DNA from: Acetohalobium arabaticum DSM 5501
Lineage (GTDB): Bacteria; Bacillota; Halanaerobiia; Halobacteroidales; Acetohalobiaceae
NCBI RefSeq assembly: GCF_000144695.1
Contig: NC_014378.1
Coordinates: 1,884,043-1,948,042, forward strand
DNA length: 64,000 bases
Direction of reading: 5' to 3'
Shown here: piece after piece, positions 1-9,047 of the stretch
Layout of the letters: each line of letters opens with the position of its first letter
Position numbering within the stretch: the first letter of the stretch is position 1
Made by a program: the position numbers and the translations under genes
The notes under the pieces: model-generated
The model's input: only the letters and a program-made list of their open reading frames with translations
Databases searched by the model: none
What the model was told of the DNA's origin: nothing

Positions 1-819
1 CTTCTCTAACCACTCTGGATATTCCTCTCTTAAAGTACTACCTCCAGAACCACAGGCAGTCACAATCGCATCTACATCATAACTATTTATCGCTTCTATA
101 TTATTCTTTGCTAATTCTTTAGCCGTATCTACATCCCCATAACTATTTATTGCTAATCCACAACACTGCTGCTCTTCAGGAATTACAACTTCAATATTAT
201 TTTCTGTCAATACATTAACTACTGCTTCTCCAACCTTAGGTTCTATATAATTAATAGCACATCCAGTAAAGAAAGCTACCCTACCTTCAGGATTATCAAC
301 CTCTATCACTTCAGGATATTTATCTCTAAAATGTTCAGTTGCTAAATTAGGTACCACTCTATCTTTATCCAGACCTAATCCCCCTAGTCTTATATTATTA
401 CCAGACTGTGGTCCATCATTCTCTTTAAAAGCTAACCCCTGAAAGTTTGCTCCTAATTTCATAGCAATAGGATATAATGTCTTATTACCTACTATACTGA
501 AAATTCCTTTTTTAAGGACCGATAATCCCTTTTCGTCAGCTAACTCCTCTCGAGCTTTAAGAACCAACTTATCAACTTCTACTCCACAGGGACAGTTATC
601 TGCGCAGGCTTTACATAATAGGCATAATTCCATAAATTCTTTATATTTATCTGTCAATTCTAAGTCTTCATTTAAAACACTTTCCATTAAATTAACCTTA
701 CCCCTGGCTACTGCAGCCTCATTATCCAATTCAGTAAAGATAGGACAAACCTCTCTACAGAGGCCGCATTTTACACAGTTGGCAAGCTCATCTTCAATTT
801 CTTGTAATACTTTACTCAT
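1..819 (-). CDS. glcF: GlcF/LutA-like iron-sulfur oxidoreductase subunit (3' end cut by window)
   Basis: 273 codons are visible and the C-terminus lies beyond position 1. Two [4Fe-4S] ferredoxin motifs sit near the N-terminus (Cys15/18/21/25 and Cys66/69/72/76). A cysteine-rich CCG domain follows, with a GCAINY segment and a QQCCG motif as in heterodisulfide-reductase/glycolate-oxidase Fe-S subunits. The family passes electrons from an FAD 2-hydroxyacid dehydrogenase to a membrane or soluble acceptor. Its ATG overlaps the end of the upstream glcD gene by 8 bases, so the two are probably translationally coupled and form one enzyme. The exact substrate (glycolate or D-lactate) cannot be read from the sequence, although the lactate permease next door favours lactate. 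Confidence 0.85.
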   Translation of the reverse strand, partial: MSKVLQEIEDELANCVKCGLCREVCPIFTELDNEAAVARGKVNLMESVLNEDLELTDKYKEFMELCLLCKACADNCPCGVEVDKLVLKAREELADEKGLSVLKKGIFSIVGNKTLYPIAMKLGANFQGLAFKENDGPQSGNNIRLGGLGLDKDRVVPNLATEHFRDKYPEVIEVDNPEGRVAFFTGCAINYIEPKVGEAVVNVLTENNIEVVIPEEQQCCGLAINSYGDVDTAKELAKNNIEAINSYDVDAIVTACGSGGSTLREEYPEWLEK

Positions 820-2209
820 TATCATCAGCTCCAATTAATTTATGTGGATTAAATAATCCTTTAGGATCTAGAGCATATTTTAGATCTCTTAAAGCCTGTA
901 AACCATCCTCTCCTATCTCTTGAGTCATAAAGCCAACTTTGGCACTTCCGATACCATGTTCACCAGATAATGTGCCATCTAATTCTAACGCTAAATCAAA
1001 GATTTCTTCCACAGCTTTATGCACTCGTTCCATTTCTTCTTCGTCGCGTTCATCAGCTAGAATCGTAGGATGTAAGTTTCCATCTCCAGCATGGCCAAAA
1101 GTTCCAATCTTTAAGTCATATCTCTCTGCTATCTCTCTAATCCCCTTAATCATAGCCGGGATATTACTACGCGGAACTGTTGCATCCTCAAGAATAGTTG
1201 TCGGCTTTTCTCTTGCTAAAGCAGAAAAGGATGATTTTCTGGCTGCTTTGAGCTCATCCCTTTCTTCATCACTTTTTGCCAGTTCAACCTCACGTGCATT
1301 ATGCTCTTCACAAATTTTAATTACTTTCTTATAATCACGTTCTACTACCTCTTCAAGACCATCTACCTCAATTAATAAAACTGCTTCTGCATCAGTAGGC
1401 AGACCGATTTCAGCAAATGCTTCAACTGTCTTAATAGTTACCTGATCCATAATCTCTAAGGTAACAGGTATTACTTTATTACTAATGATACTAGATATTG
1501 TCTCAGCTGCATCATCCAGTTCATCAAATATAGCCAACATAGTCTTGCGGGTATCAGGTGCTGGAATTAATTCTAAAGTTGCTTTTGTTATAATACCTAA
1601 TGTCCCTTCCGAACCGGTATATAAATTTGGTAAGTCATAACCGGTTACATTCTTAACTGTTTTACCGCCTATTTCAATTATTTTACCATTGGGTAAGACT
1701 ATCTCTAGGCCCATTACATAATCCTTGGTAACACCATACTTTAAGCCCCGCAGTCCGCCAGCACACTCAGCAATATTACCACCGATTGTAGAAACTGACA
1801 TACTTCCTGGATCAGGCGGAAACAGTAACTCTTTCGCCTCAACTCTATTACATAATTCTTCAGTAATAACTCCTGCTTCTACTGTCGCTGTTAAGTTCTC
1901 TTCATCAATCTCCAAAATCTTATCCATTCTAGTTAATACAACTACTACACTATTTTCAATCGGAATAGTTCCCCCACATAGATTAGTTCCTGCTCCTCGA
2001 GGAATTATATTGATCTTTTCTTCACTAGCTACTTTAACTACCTCAGCTACTTCTTCTGTATTCGCCGGCTTAACTACCAGCTCAGGCGTCATTGATTCCA
2101 TACCTGCAGTAGAATCATAAGAATAACTGAGTAATTCCTCCTTACTGGTCAAAACATACTCCGCCCCAACAACATCATTAAATTTATCGATAACAGATTT
2201 ACTAAACAA
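812..2209 (-). CDS. glcD: FAD-linked 2-hydroxyacid dehydrogenase (GlcD / D-lactate dehydrogenase type)
   Basis: About 465 residues, full length for the GlcD family. The N-terminal FAD-binding type 4 (PCMH) domain holds PRGAGTNLCGG near residue 70. The C-terminal FAD-oxidase domain holds GHAGDGNLHP near residue 375 and SGEHGIG near residue 418, which shape the substrate site. The reaction is oxidation of a 2-hydroxyacid, probably lactate or glycolate, with electrons going to the overlapping GlcF-like subunit. An in-frame GTG at 2218 lies inside the Shine-Dalgarno sequence, so the TTG at 2209, eight bases after AAAGGAG, is the likelier start. The gene lies downstream of the lactate permease with a TGGT-type palindrome between them. 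It is a paralogue of the Etf-linked enzyme at 5300-6691. Confidence 0.88.
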   Translation of the reverse strand: MFSKSVIDKFNDVVGAEYVLTSKEELLSYSYDSTAGMESMTPELVVKPANTEEVAEVVKVASEEKINIIPRGAGTNLCGGTIPIENSVVVVLTRMDKILEIDEENLTATVEAGVITEELCNRVEAKELLFPPDPGSMSVSTIGGNIAECAGGLRGLKYGVTKDYVMGLEIVLPNGKIIEIGGKTVKNVTGYDLPNLYTGSEGTLGIITKATLELIPAPDTRKTMLAIFDELDDAAETISSIISNKVIPVTLEIMDQVTIKTVEAFAEIGLPTDAEAVLLIEVDGLEEVVERDYKKVIKICEEHNAREVELAKSDEERDELKAARKSSFSALAREKPTTILEDATVPRSNIPAMIKGIREIAERYDLKIGTFGHAGDGNLHPTILADERDEEEMERVHKAVEEIFDLALELDGTLSGEHGIGSAKVGFMTQEIGEDGLQALRDLKYALDPKGLFNPHKLIGADDNE

Positions 2210-2299
2210 TTCACTCACTCCTTTTTAGATTTAAATTATATTATCTATCTTACTTCTAAATTTATAATCTATCAAACCTTTGATCTAAATAAGGACTAG

Positions 2300-2310
2300 T
2301 GGTCTAGCCA
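2300..2310. promoter_or_regulatory. Probable LldR/FadR-type operator, site 1
   Basis: TGGTCTAGCCA is a near-palindrome about 90 bases ahead of glcD. It matches two further sites at 4216-4226 and 8904-8914. GntR/FadR-family lactate regulators (LldR, PdhR) are known to bind ATTGGTnnnACCAAT-like sites. Assignment to the regulator at 4383-5120 is inference. Confidence 0.5.
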
Positions 2311-2334
2311 TTATTACTAAAAAACAAGATGGCC

Positions 2335-2362
2335 GGTAAAGATAAATAGAATTATCTTTACC
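2335..2362 (-). terminator. Hairpin after the lactate permease gene
   Basis: Arms GGTAAAGATAA and TTATCTTTACC enclose a 6-base loop about 60 bases past the permease stop. The T-run on the minus strand starts about ten bases after the stem, so termination may be partial and allow read-through into glcD. Confidence 0.5.
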
Positions 2363-2423
2363 AACCTTATTATTATCTATATCAGCAAATCCCCACTAAT
2401 ATCAGTAACTTAAACCTTAACCT

Positions 2424-4079
2424 TTAGAATATACCAGGCTGAAGGGTAATTAGAATCCAAGCAGCAATTCCAGCTAATAGTCCATAAGCTAAGGCAACAA
2501 ATAAGTTCTTTCTAATAATCAAGCCTTCTTTTCCTACTATCCCTACTGTAGCACAAGCAGCTACTACATTATGGATACAGATCATATTTCCAGCTGCTCC
2601 ACCTATAGCCTGTAGGGCTAAAATGATAGTTCGCGGCGCATTGATTTCCAGAGCTGTAGCATACTGAAAGTTGGCAAACATAATGTCTGATACAGTAGCA
2701 CTACCTGAAATAAAGGAACCTAAAATTCCAGCAATAGAAGCCAGTAAAATCCAGAGTCTACCAGTTAAACTTGCAGCGGCTTTGGCCATTACAACCAACA
2801 TAGAATCGCCGCCAACAGCCGGTCCGGAATTCATCATTATCTTAACCATTCCTAGAGTAAATACTAAAGCAACTGCTGCTGGAAGAAGCGTTTTAAATGT
2901 ATCCTTCCAGGCCTTTGCAACCTTCTCTCCTTTCATGCCATAAATCATCGGCATTAAAATTGCAATAAAGATAAAAGGAAATATTCCCGGATTATAAAAA
3001 GGAGTAATTGTACTACCGGCAGAAGTACCGAAGATTTCAGTCCAGCCGAATGAAACTGACTTTAAAAGCGGCGTCAAACCAAAGACTTCTAATCGACCTA
3101 CTAATAATATTAATCCAATTAAAACATATGGTAACCAAGCCATGAAAGCAGACATTTCAGCTTCAACATCGCTATCACCAGGCTCAATATCTCCTATCCA
3201 GCTACTATCCCATTCACTTTGAGGTTTGAATTCCCATTCATCTTCGGGAACCAGCCAGCCCTGGGAAACTACAAATACTATAATTGGAATCGCTATCAAC
3301 GAACCCATTAAGGCCGGAAGCTCAGGACCACTAATATAAGCAATAATTGTAGAAGGGATAGTATAAGATAAACCTGTAAATAATGCTAAAGGCCAGATTT
3401 CCAGTCCATCTTTAAAAGAACCTTTTGTTATTTTAGTCGTCATTAATACTGCAACTAATGGAATAAAGGAACCAACAATAAAATGTAAGAAAGCAGTATA
3501 GACACCGATATTTTGTAGGAACTGTAAGAAGGTCATGCCTTCTGGTAGGTTAACTACACCTTCCAGCGCAGCAAATCCACCCCAGATTGGAACTCCTACT
3601 GCTCCAAAACTTACCGAAACGCTATCACAGATCAAGGCAACAATTGCAGCTACTAATGGAGGAAAACCTAATCCTACTAATAGCGGCGCACCCACAGCAG
3701 CAGGTGTACCAAAACCAGCAGCTCCCTCAAAGAAAGAACCTAATAGAAAAGCAATTAAAAGCACCTGCACACGACGATCCTTAGTAACTCCAGTTAAACT
3801 AGCTCCAATACTATCAACAGCACCAGCACCCTGAAGAGTCTTCAAAATTAAGATAGCACCAAACACAATTAATAAAATTGAGAAAGCATTTATTACTCCA
3901 CTAATCGTAGAAGCAGTAACCCATTTCATCGGCATATCCCAAAAAACCAGCCCTATTATGGCTGCAGTTAAAAACCCTAACGGCATCGCTTTGTTAGATG
4001 ACCACATAAAGCCTACCATTAAAATCCCTACTACCACAATTGGAAGAGTAGCTATCAAAGCAGACATAGTTAAACTCAT
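2424..4079 (-). CDS. lctP: L-lactate permease, LctP family
   Basis: 551 residues, with about 13 hydrophobic membrane segments spread from residue 10 to the C-terminus and a hydrophilic loop around 280-310. The glycine/alanine-rich [17 protein letters not shown] segment and the [15 protein letters not shown] region are characteristic of LctP lactate/glycolate:H+ symporters. The start is supported by AAGGGGGAT seven bases upstream. The gene has its own consensus promoter at 4334-4362 with a TGGT palindrome downstream of it. It sits between the FadR-type regulator and glcD, within a lactate-oxidation locus, so lactate is the likely substrate. Confidence 0.93.
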   Translation of the reverse strand: MSLTMSALIATLPIVVVGILMVGFMWSSNKAMPLGFLTAAIIGLVFWDMPMKWVTASTISGVINAFSILLIVFGAILILKTLQGAGAVDSIGASLTGVTKDRRVQVLLIAFLLGSFFEGAAGFGTPAAVGAPLLVGLGFPPLVAAIVALICDSVSVSFGAVGVPIWGGFAALEGVVNLPEGMTFLQFLQNIGVYTAFLHFIVGSFIPLVAVLMTTKITKGSFKDGLEIWPLALFTGLSYTIPSTIIAYISGPELPALMGSLIAIPIIVFVVSQGWLVPEDEWEFKPQSEWDSSWIGDIEPGDSDVEAEMSAFMAWLPYVLIGLILLVGRLEVFGLTPLLKSVSFGWTEIFGTSAGSTITPFYNPGIFPFIFIAILMPMIYGMKGEKVAKAWKDTFKTLLPAAVALVFTLGMVKIMMNSGPAVGGDSMLVVMAKAAASLTGRLWILLASIAGILGSFISGSATVSDIMFANFQYATALEINAPRTIILALQAIGGAAGNMICIHNVVAACATVGIVGKEGLIIRKNLFVALAYGLLAGIAAWILITLQPGIF

Positions 4080-4215
4080 TAATTTTATCCCCCTTATTGT
4101 AATTTTGATTTTTTACTATAAATATTAATGAATTTTTATTTTTTTACTACAGTTATTTACTCCCCCTTTCCTGATCACTAAAAATTATATGATATTCAAA
4201 TTTATATCCAACTGA

Positions 4216-4226
4216 TGGTATGACCA
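4216..4226. promoter_or_regulatory. Probable LldR/FadR-type operator, site 2
   Basis: TGGTATGACCA lies within the 11+2 palindrome ATGGTATGACCAT. It is in the lctP leader, between its promoter and start codon. This is the best of the three sites and matches the PdhR/LldR-type consensus. Confidence 0.6.
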
Positions 4227-4333
4227 TTCACCCTAAAAAAATATGATCAATGAATTGTAAAAATATTTTATATTATAACAACTAGATAAAAAAATTATCA
4301 TTATGTAAAAGATAATTTATGTTTGTTAGGTTA

Positions 4334-4362
4334 ATTATATTAAATTGTCAGAAAAATGTCAA
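4334..4362 (-). promoter_or_regulatory. Sigma-A promoter for lctP
   Basis: On the minus strand TTGACA (4357-4362) and TATAAT (4334-4339) are separated by exactly 17 bases. It lies immediately after the regulator gene and gives a leader of roughly 250 bases before lctP. Confidence 0.7.
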
Positions 4363-4382
4363 GACTTTAAACTTAATTAATA

Positions 4383-5120
4383 TTAAGTCTCATCTTTTAG
4401 TCTATTGCTTTCTTTAATAATCCACAGTATTTCTTCTCTTGCTGCTTCTAGATGGTGGTACATTGCCTGTTTAGCGCCTCTAACATTCTTTTCCATTATA
4501 TTTTTATATATATTTTTATGCTGCTGAATTATCATTTCTGAATTCCCCTCTACTTTATACATCTGCTGCAGATTCATTCCGATAGAATTATACAATAAAT
4601 CAGCAATTACATGCATTATCTTTACCAAAATTTTATTTCCAGTCCCCTTAGCTACCGCAAAATGAAACTTGAAATCTGCATCAGAAGCCATTTCTCCTGT
4701 AGATCTCTGTTTCCTCATTAAACTCAAAGCCTCTTTCATCTCTTTTAGTTTTTCATCTGTAGCCCGCTCTGCTGCTAAACCTGCATTACCTACTTCAATT
4801 ATTTTGCGAATCTCCAGTAATTCAAAAACATTATCCTGATCTATCATTAATACCAAAGCCAAAGGTTCAATTAAAGCATTTGAATCTGCATCAGTAATAA
4901 AGGTTCCCTCTCCTGGCCTGCTTTCAATTAAACCTAACATTTCCAACACACTAAAGGCTTCTCTAATGGAAGCACGGCTGACATCCAGCTTCTCAGCCAT
5001 AGCTCGCTCTGACATCAATTTATCTCCAGGCTCTAATGTACCATCAGCAATCAATTCTCGAACTTGTTCTATTATCTGTTGATAGATCCTCTTATTTTTA
5101 ATCGGTTTAAAAATTGACAT
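4383..5120 (-). CDS. lldR: GntR/FadR-family transcriptional regulator, probably lactate-responsive
   Basis: 245 residues. Residues 10-75 form a GntR winged helix-turn-helix (EPGDKLMSERAMAEKL, then VSRASIREAFSVLEMLGLIE). An all-helical FCD effector domain spans about 95-225, with candidate metal or ligand residues in FKFHFAVAKGTGN and the later MYHHLEA. FadR-subfamily members in this setting (LldR, LutR-like) repress lactate genes until lactate binds. The gene lies between the Etf-linked dehydrogenase operon and lctP. Three matching palindromes in the locus are its likely targets. The name rests on context as well as family. Confidence 0.82.
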   Translation of the reverse strand: MSIFKPIKNKRIYQQIIEQVRELIADGTLEPGDKLMSERAMAEKLDVSRASIREAFSVLEMLGLIESRPGEGTFITDADSNALIEPLALVLMIDQDNVFELLEIRKIIEVGNAGLAAERATDEKLKEMKEALSLMRKQRSTGEMASDADFKFHFAVAKGTGNKILVKIMHVIADLLYNSIGMNLQQMYKVEGNSEMIIQQHKNIYKNIMEKNVRGAKQAMYHHLEAAREEILWIIKESNRLKDET

Positions 5121-5230
5121 ACTCTCTCTCCTATCTAGTTACTAACTCAACCCTTTAATCTAAATATTCGTCACACTATTCACTTACTTCTATAATAAAG
5201 TAAATTATTCCTGCTATATTTAAAAATAAA

Positions 5231-5260
5231 AAGGGATTCCCCAATATTAGAGAATCCCTT
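5231..5260 (-). terminator. Terminator of the etfB-etfA-lctD operon
   Basis: A perfect AAGGGATTC/GAATCCCTT stem is followed on the minus strand by TTTTTATTTTT. It lies 40 bases after the dehydrogenase stop. Confidence 0.85.
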
Positions 5261-5299
5261 AATGCATTATTCAGAAAGAAGAAAGTTTAGCTTTATAGA

Positions 5300-6691
5300 C
5301 TAGACAGTCTTACCTGGGTTTAGAATGTTCTGTGGATCAAAGACTTCCTTAATCCCTTTCATTAATTCAACCTGTGTCTTGCCTATATCTTCATGAAGAT
5401 ATTCTTTTTTCGCATAAGCAATTCCATGTTCTCCTGATACCTGTCCTTTCATCTCTCTAGCCTTAGCATACATATCATCCATTACAGCTTTATTTCTCTC
5501 ATGCCAAGTCTCTTCATCTAAATCATCTTTTAAAGTATAAATATGCAGATTACCGTCTCCAGCATGGCCGAAACTCCGGATTCTTAAATCATGTTTTTCT
5601 TCTAATTTATGAGTATACTTTACAAACTCAGCAACTCTATTTCTAGGTACAACTACATCACATTCATCTAAATGGCTTACAGCCTTTAGTGCTTCCAGCA
5701 AAGCTCCTCTTGTGTCCCAGATAACATCCTGTCTTTCTTCTGTATTAGCAATATAAACATCATAGGCATCATTATCCAGACATACATCAGCTGCTGCTTC
5801 ATACTTTTTCTCTAACTCTTCATTATCATTACCATAGAAGGTCAATAACAGATAAGCCGGTGCAGAAGTCTCAGGAAATCCCTTTCCTAAGTAATCAGTC
5901 GCTGCCAATAATACTTCCCGTTCCATAAACTCAATTCCAGTCGGAACTATTTTGGCATTAATAATCTCCGGTACAGTATCAATAGCCTCATCTAGGCTAT
6001 CAAAGGGAATTAAGAGAGTAAGCTGCTTTTTAGGTAACGGTATCAGCTTCAAAGTAATTTCAGTAACAATTCCCAATGTTCCCTCAGAGCTGACCATCAA
6101 GTCTTTAATACTGTAACCAGAACTGTTCTTAACTACTTTTCCACCAGTATTAATAACTTCACCATTAGGTAATACAATCTCCATTCCCAATACATAATCC
6201 CTAGTAACGCCATACTTAACAGCTCTCATCCCGCCGGCATTAGTTAAGACATTACCGCCTAAAGTTGCACTCTTTTCCCCGGGATCTGGAGGATACATAA
6301 AGCCTAAATCATTTACTTTTTCGGCAAAGCTCATCAAAATAACTCCCGGTTGAACTTTAGCTGTTAAATTTTCTTCATCAATCTCAATAATCTCATCCAT
6401 GGCAGTAGTTAGTAGCAGAATTCCGCCTTCCATAGCTACTGCTCCACCACAGAGTCCTGTTCCGGTTCCCCGCGGGGTTACCGGAATATTTCTTTCCGAG
6501 GCTAATTTCATAATTTCAGATACCTCTTCTGTTGTTTCAGGTTCCACCATTACCTCAGGATATACTTTAAGCTCAGCCAACTCATCATGAGCATAATCTT
6601 CATTAATGTTTTCTTTTATAGTAACTCGATCAGAGTCTAAGATTTCTTCTAAACACTTTATATCTTCCTCAGTAACCTTATTATAACTCAT
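5300..6691 (-). CDS. lctD: Lactate dehydrogenase (FAD), electron-confurcating Etf-linked type
   Basis: 463 residues of the GlcD family. The N-terminal FAD-binding domain carries PRGTGTGLCGG near residue 73. The C-terminal domain carries FGHAGDGNLHIYTL and VSGEHGIAYAKK. It follows etfB and etfA in the same order as the Acetobacterium woodii lctBCD genes. That complex oxidises lactate with NAD+ while consuming reduced ferredoxin, and assigning the same chemistry here is inference from order and family. The ATG at 6691 is preferred over an upstream TTG because GGAGG lies seven bases before it. A strong terminator follows the gene. It is a paralogue of the GlcD at 812-2209. Confidence 0.9.
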   Translation of the reverse strand: MSYNKVTEEDIKCLEEILDSDRVTIKENINEDYAHDELAELKVYPEVMVEPETTEEVSEIMKLASERNIPVTPRGTGTGLCGGAVAMEGGILLLTTAMDEIIEIDEENLTAKVQPGVILMSFAEKVNDLGFMYPPDPGEKSATLGGNVLTNAGGMRAVKYGVTRDYVLGMEIVLPNGEVINTGGKVVKNSSGYSIKDLMVSSEGTLGIVTEITLKLIPLPKKQLTLLIPFDSLDEAIDTVPEIINAKIVPTGIEFMEREVLLAATDYLGKGFPETSAPAYLLLTFYGNDNEELEKKYEAAADVCLDNDAYDVYIANTEERQDVIWDTRGALLEALKAVSHLDECDVVVPRNRVAEFVKYTHKLEEKHDLRIRSFGHAGDGNLHIYTLKDDLDEETWHERNKAVMDDMYAKAREMKGQVSGEHGIAYAKKEYLHEDIGKTQVELMKGIKEVFDPQNILNPGKTV

Positions 6692-6778
6692 CAATCTTCC
6701 TCCTTTATTTGAGTACTATCACAATAACTACTTAAGTAAATCACATAATTTCTAAGCATAATTATGCAAGAGACTTGC

Positions 6779-7978
6779 TTAACTAGCTAAAATATTCTCT
6801 CCATTCTTGATCTTTTCAATCAATCTAGGAAGAACTTCGTAAAGATCTCCTACTACTCCATAATGTGCTACATCAAAGATATTCGCCTCAGGATCATTAT
6901 TTACAGCAAAGATATTCTCTGAATTCTTCATGCCAGCTACAAACTGAACTGCTCCCGAAATTCCCAATGTAATTATTAATTCTGGACGTACTGTTCTACC
7001 GCTCAAGCCAATCTGTTGCTTATGTTCAGTCCAGCCTTTTTCAATCAGCGGCCGAGTAGTTCCTAATTTCCCCCCTAATAAATCAGCAAGTTCCTGTGCC
7101 ATCTCTAAATCCTTCTCTTCTCTAATTCCTCGACCAACTGCCACAATAACATCAGCATCTTCTATACTTTCTACGTCTGGCTTCTTGGTAATCTCACAAA
7201 TCTTAGCTCTTGTTTCTAATTTTTCTTTCGAAACGCTGAACTCTACAACCTCACCAGTTGGATTCTCAACCCTTGGAATCGGCTCCATAACCTTATAACG
7301 CATAGTAGCCATCTGCGGCCGGTGTCTGGTAGTCAGGATTCTCGCCATAATGTTACCACCGAAGGCAGGCCGAGTCTGTACTAAATCAGTATTCTCTCTA
7401 ACATCCAGAATAGTACAATCAGCAGTTAAACCGGTTCTGAATCTAGTAGCAACCCGCGGAGCAAGAGAACGACCGATAGACGTAGCTCCTATCAATACAA
7501 TAGTAGGCTTAGTTCTTTTAATACAGTCTTCGATTGCTGTTGCATAAGGCTGAACATTATAATGATGTAATTCTTCTTGATCATAAACATACACTTTATC
7601 AGCCCCATGAGCAAGAATTTCATCAGTCTGATCTGTTAGATTATGTCCAAGCAAGATTACATGGAGTTCCTGATCTATCTTATCAGCTAATTCTCTACCC
7701 TTACCCATTAATTCATAAGTTACAGGATGAATCTCGCCTTCCAGCTGTTCAGCAAAGACTAATACATCACTATACTCATCCTTATTAACGGCTTCCCGTT
7801 CATCCTCAACAGGTTGAATAACGCCTTCTGGACAAGTATCAACACAGATTCCACAAGCTTTACAGGCAGCATTTATTTCAACTTTATCATCTACTATTTC
7901 TATAGCATCAAAGGGACAAGCCTCAATACATTCTTCACACAAAGTACAGTTTGCATAATCTATAGTATAGTTGCTCAT
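6779..7978 (-). CDS. etfA: Electron transfer flavoprotein alpha subunit with N-terminal ferredoxin domain
   Basis: 399 residues. The first 60 hold two [4Fe-4S] motifs (Cys11/14/17/21 and Cys39/42/45/49). Ordinary EtfA lacks these, but LctC-type bifurcating Etf proteins have them. The C-terminal FAD domain shows GLSGRTVRPELIITLGISG and the VNNDPEANIF segment that bind the FAD. The protein pairs with EtfB, whose stop overlaps its start by four bases, and feeds or receives electrons from the lactate dehydrogenase 87 bases downstream. The extra clusters probably mediate the ferredoxin step. Confidence 0.93.
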   Translation of the reverse strand: MSNYTIDYANCTLCEECIEACPFDAIEIVDDKVEINAACKACGICVDTCPEGVIQPVEDEREAVNKDEYSDVLVFAEQLEGEIHPVTYELMGKGRELADKIDQELHVILLGHNLTDQTDEILAHGADKVYVYDQEELHHYNVQPYATAIEDCIKRTKPTIVLIGATSIGRSLAPRVATRFRTGLTADCTILDVRENTDLVQTRPAFGGNIMARILTTRHRPQMATMRYKVMEPIPRVENPTGEVVEFSVSKEKLETRAKICEITKKPDVESIEDADVIVAVGRGIREEKDLEMAQELADLLGGKLGTTRPLIEKGWTEHKQQIGLSGRTVRPELIITLGISGAVQFVAGMKNSENIFAVNNDPEANIFDVAHYGVVGDLYEVLPRLIEKIKNGENILAS

Positions 7979-8769
7979 ATCATCTTCAACTCCTTTAACT
8001 CATTATACATTTTATCAGATAATTCTTCGCCAGTTCCATCCCACATAACCTGCTCAATATCATCATCAGGTGGGAATACCTTTTCTACCTGAGTTGGCGA
8101 ACCTTTTAATCCAAAATTCGTCTCATCATCATCAGGTAAATCATCGAATGTAAGAGTATTAATCTCCCTATCCTGGGTTTCTAATTTGAGTTTATAAGAA
8201 GGCAGGCGCGGCTGCTTTACATGCTTAGTTACAGTAATTAAGCCTGGATAACTGAATTCAACTATCTCAATTGTATCAGCCATATCTTTTTCCACAACTA
8301 TCTTATCTTTAGTAGACTCCTCTATCGAACTAACATAAGCTACATGAGGAATGTCTAAAGTTTCTGCTATAGCAGGACCAACCTGAGCAGTATCTCCATC
8401 AGTACTCTCCATACCACAGATAATCAAATCATAGCCATCCTTGAGGCCAATTACTTCTAACCCCTGAGCCAGAGTATAACTGGTAGCTAACACATCAGCC
8501 CCGGCAAACTTAATATCAGATAGAAGATATCCTCTATCTGCTCCCATCATATAGGCTTCTTTAAGTACTTCTTTAGCCTGGGGAGGTCCCATAGTAATAG
8601 CTGTAACTGTTCCTCCATGCTCTTCTTTTAACTGTAATGCAGTTTCAAGAGCATACATGTCATAAGGGTTCATTATAGAATCTACCCCATCACGAATTAA
8701 ATTACCATTTTCATCAACTTCTACATCCTTAGTTTCAGGAACCTGTTTAACACATACTAAAATCTCCAA
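7975..8769 (-). CDS. etfB: Electron transfer flavoprotein beta subunit
   Basis: 264 residues of the EtfB fold, beginning with the family-typical CVKQVPET strand. AITMGPPQAKEVLKEAYMMGAD follows, and the signature CGMESTDGDTAQVGPAIAE lies near residue 118. In bifurcating Etf complexes this subunit binds the second FAD, which splits the electrons. It is the first gene of the etfB-etfA-lctD operon. A consensus promoter and a TGGT palindrome lie upstream. Confidence 0.93.
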   Translation of the reverse strand: MEILVCVKQVPETKDVEVDENGNLIRDGVDSIMNPYDMYALETALQLKEEHGGTVTAITMGPPQAKEVLKEAYMMGADRGYLLSDIKFAGADVLATSYTLAQGLEVIGLKDGYDLIICGMESTDGDTAQVGPAIAETLDIPHVAYVSSIEESTKDKIVVEKDMADTIEIVEFSYPGLITVTKHVKQPRLPSYKLKLETQDREINTLTFDDLPDDDETNFGLKGSPTQVEKVFPPDDDIEQVMWDGTGEELSDKMYNELKELKMI

Positions 8770-8903
8770 CTTATTCTCCTCCTTTGAATATTAATATAAT
8801 AAACTATTTTTTCTTTATCATAATTTGAAAGCTTTTCTGATATTTTACTATTAAATCAAATATTAGAAATCTAATTATGTTATGTAAATAATTAACCATA
8901 TGA

Positions 8904-8914
8904 TGGCCTGACCA
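8904..8914. promoter_or_regulatory. Probable LldR/FadR-type operator, site 3
   Basis: TGGCCTGACCA lies about 15 bases downstream of the etfB promoter -10 box, a natural position for a repressor. It matches sites 1 and 2 at all but two or three positions. Confidence 0.55.
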
Positions 8915-8928
8915 ATATTACTAAATTA

Positions 8929-8957
8929 ATTATACATAATTATCGAAAAAAAGTCAA
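8929..8957 (-). promoter_or_regulatory. Sigma-A promoter for etfB-etfA-lctD
   Basis: On the minus strand TTGACT (8952-8957) and TATAAT (8929-8934) are separated by 17 bases. The operator-like palindrome follows directly, and the leader is about 150 bases. Confidence 0.7.
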
Positions 8958-9014
8958 ACTTTTTATTTAATAATTTAATTCTGAAAATTATAAAAATCAA
9001 AAAGGATAATTAAG

Positions 9015-9047
9015 GAAATATTCGGTATTTTAATGCCGAGTAATTCA
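9015..9047 (+). repeat. Solo IS200/IS605 right-end-like hairpin, or gerMN terminator
   Basis: TCGGTAT and ATGCCGA form a 7-bp stem followed by GTAATTCAC. The last 28 bases match the right end at 46493-46520 at about 24 positions. The match ends exactly at the stop codon of the GerMN gene. A weak minus-strand terminator is the alternative reading. Confidence 0.35.

Noticed and set aside
6763-6777. Ten-base match (CAAGAGACTT) between the putative guide after 46520 and the sequence past etfA
   Set aside because: A 10-base match in a 64 kb AT-rich window is expected by chance often enough, and no adjacent TAM-like motif could be defined.
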